Below are positions 15,052 through 15,433 of a stretch of 15,433 nt of DNA, one piece after another (positions within the stretch are counted from its first letter, which is position 1; each line of letters begins with the position of its first letter). Source of the DNA: an uncultured Opitutia bacterium (lineage in GTDB: Bacteria > Verrucomicrobiota > Verrucomicrobiia > Opitutales > UBA953); contig CAJBPJ010000045.1 of the NCBI GenBank assembly GCA_903957465.1, positions 1 through 15,433 of the forward strand, given 5' to 3'. The translations under genes were made by a program, and so were the position numbers. The notes under the pieces are model-generated. The model had not been told where the DNA came from and made no database searches. It saw only the letters and a program-made list of their open reading frames with translations.

Positions 15052-15433
15052 TTAGACGACTTTGTAACGTTCACGTAGGCGCTGGCGGAGTAATTCGGCA
15101 GCCGTGTTGAGAATAAACGTCAGTAAGAATAAACAGCAGGCTCCCAAGAAGAGCGCACGGTAGTGGGTGTGGCCGAGAGGAGCTTCGGGTAGCTCGACGG
15201 CAATATTGGCCGAGAGCGTCCGCATGCCGTTAAATGGATTCATCTCCATGACGGGCGTGTTCCCCGTCGCCATCACCACGATCATAGTTTCGCCGACGGC
15301 ACGTCCAAATCCAATCATCACCGCAGAGAATACGCCCGCCAAGGCTGTTGGCATAATCACGCGCCAAACCGTCTGCCAGCGGCTTGCCCCCAAAGCGAGC
15401 GAGCCCGAAACCAGCGACGTAGGGACATTCGAG
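15052..15433 (-). CDS. pstC: phosphate ABC transporter permease PstC (5' part outside window)
   Basis: The frame is open to the right edge, so only the last 126 codons are visible; the TTG at 15393 is internal and not the start. The visible part contains the EAA-loop end SLALGASRWQTVWRVIMP, a membrane segment with GFGRAVGETMIVVMATGN, the NPFNGMRTLSANIAVELPEA loop and a last membrane helix before RLRERYKVV. This is the C-terminal half of the PstC permease, partner of PstA. The stop is 2 bp before pstA. PstS and the operon promoter should lie further right. Confidence 0.93.
   Translation of the reverse strand, partial: SNVPTSLVSGSLALGASRWQTVWRVIMPTALAGVFSAVMIGFGRAVGETMIVVMATGNTPVMEMNPFNGMRTLSANIAVELPEAPLGHTHYRALFLGACCLFLLTFILNTAAELLRQRLRERYKVV

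Noticed and set aside
1..15433. CRISPR array, tRNA, rRNA, insertion sequence or phage genes
   Set aside because: No spaced identical repeats, no cloverleaf, no transposase or integrase frame and no terminal inverted repeats were seen.

Overview
This is ordinary, densely coded bacterial chromosome with about 10 complete genes and two genes cut by the window edges. Nearly all genes lie on the minus strand. The organism looks Gram-negative: it has an Sec/Tat-type exported phosphoesterase and a high-affinity phosphate ABC transporter. It makes tetrapyrroles by the C5 route (hemL, hemB). Few starts have a good Shine-Dalgarno sequence. GC content is moderate. I lean towards Verrucomicrobiota (Opitutia-like) from the general look of the proteins and the ACTAAAG-type intergenic repeats, but this is a weak inference.

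Layout. 1-323: start of a DoxX-like small membrane protein, cut by the left edge. 405-2489: proC and hemL, 3 bp apart. 2564-3511: a sulfotransferase-family gene, the only plus-strand gene in the left half. 3596-7395: an accessory pair on the minus strand, a cytosine-deaminase-like amidohydrolase whose stop codon overlaps the start of a stand-alone adenylation/carrier-protein/thioesterase (A-T-TE) protein. 7447-9472: dnaK with a perfect 12-bp terminator hairpin and a -24/-12 (sigma54-type) promoter match. 9599-10747: an exported metallophosphoesterase. 10799-11794: hemB on the plus strand. 11795-11888: a block of ACTAAAG-type repeats. 11889-15433: phoU, pstB, pstA and the 3' end of pstC, transcribed as pstC-pstA-pstB-phoU.

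How the genes work together. The pst-phoU block is a phosphate import system with its regulator; the periplasmic PstS and any Pho box would lie to the right of the window. hemL and hemB are two steps of one pathway but are not in one operon here. The part that looks least like housekeeping is 2564-7395. An amidohydrolase, translationally coupled to an A-T-TE protein whose thioesterase nucleophile appears to be Cys instead of Ser, faces a sulfotransferase. This could be a small biosynthetic cassette that activates, releases and sulfates an unknown carboxylic acid product. That link is inferred from gene order and domains only.

The second point of interest is regulatory. dnaK has no CIRCE element in view, but it has an exact TGGCACG-N4-TTGC match 50 bp before its start, with nested inverted repeats about 100 bp upstream of the predicted start of transcription, as in sigma54/enhancer-controlled genes.
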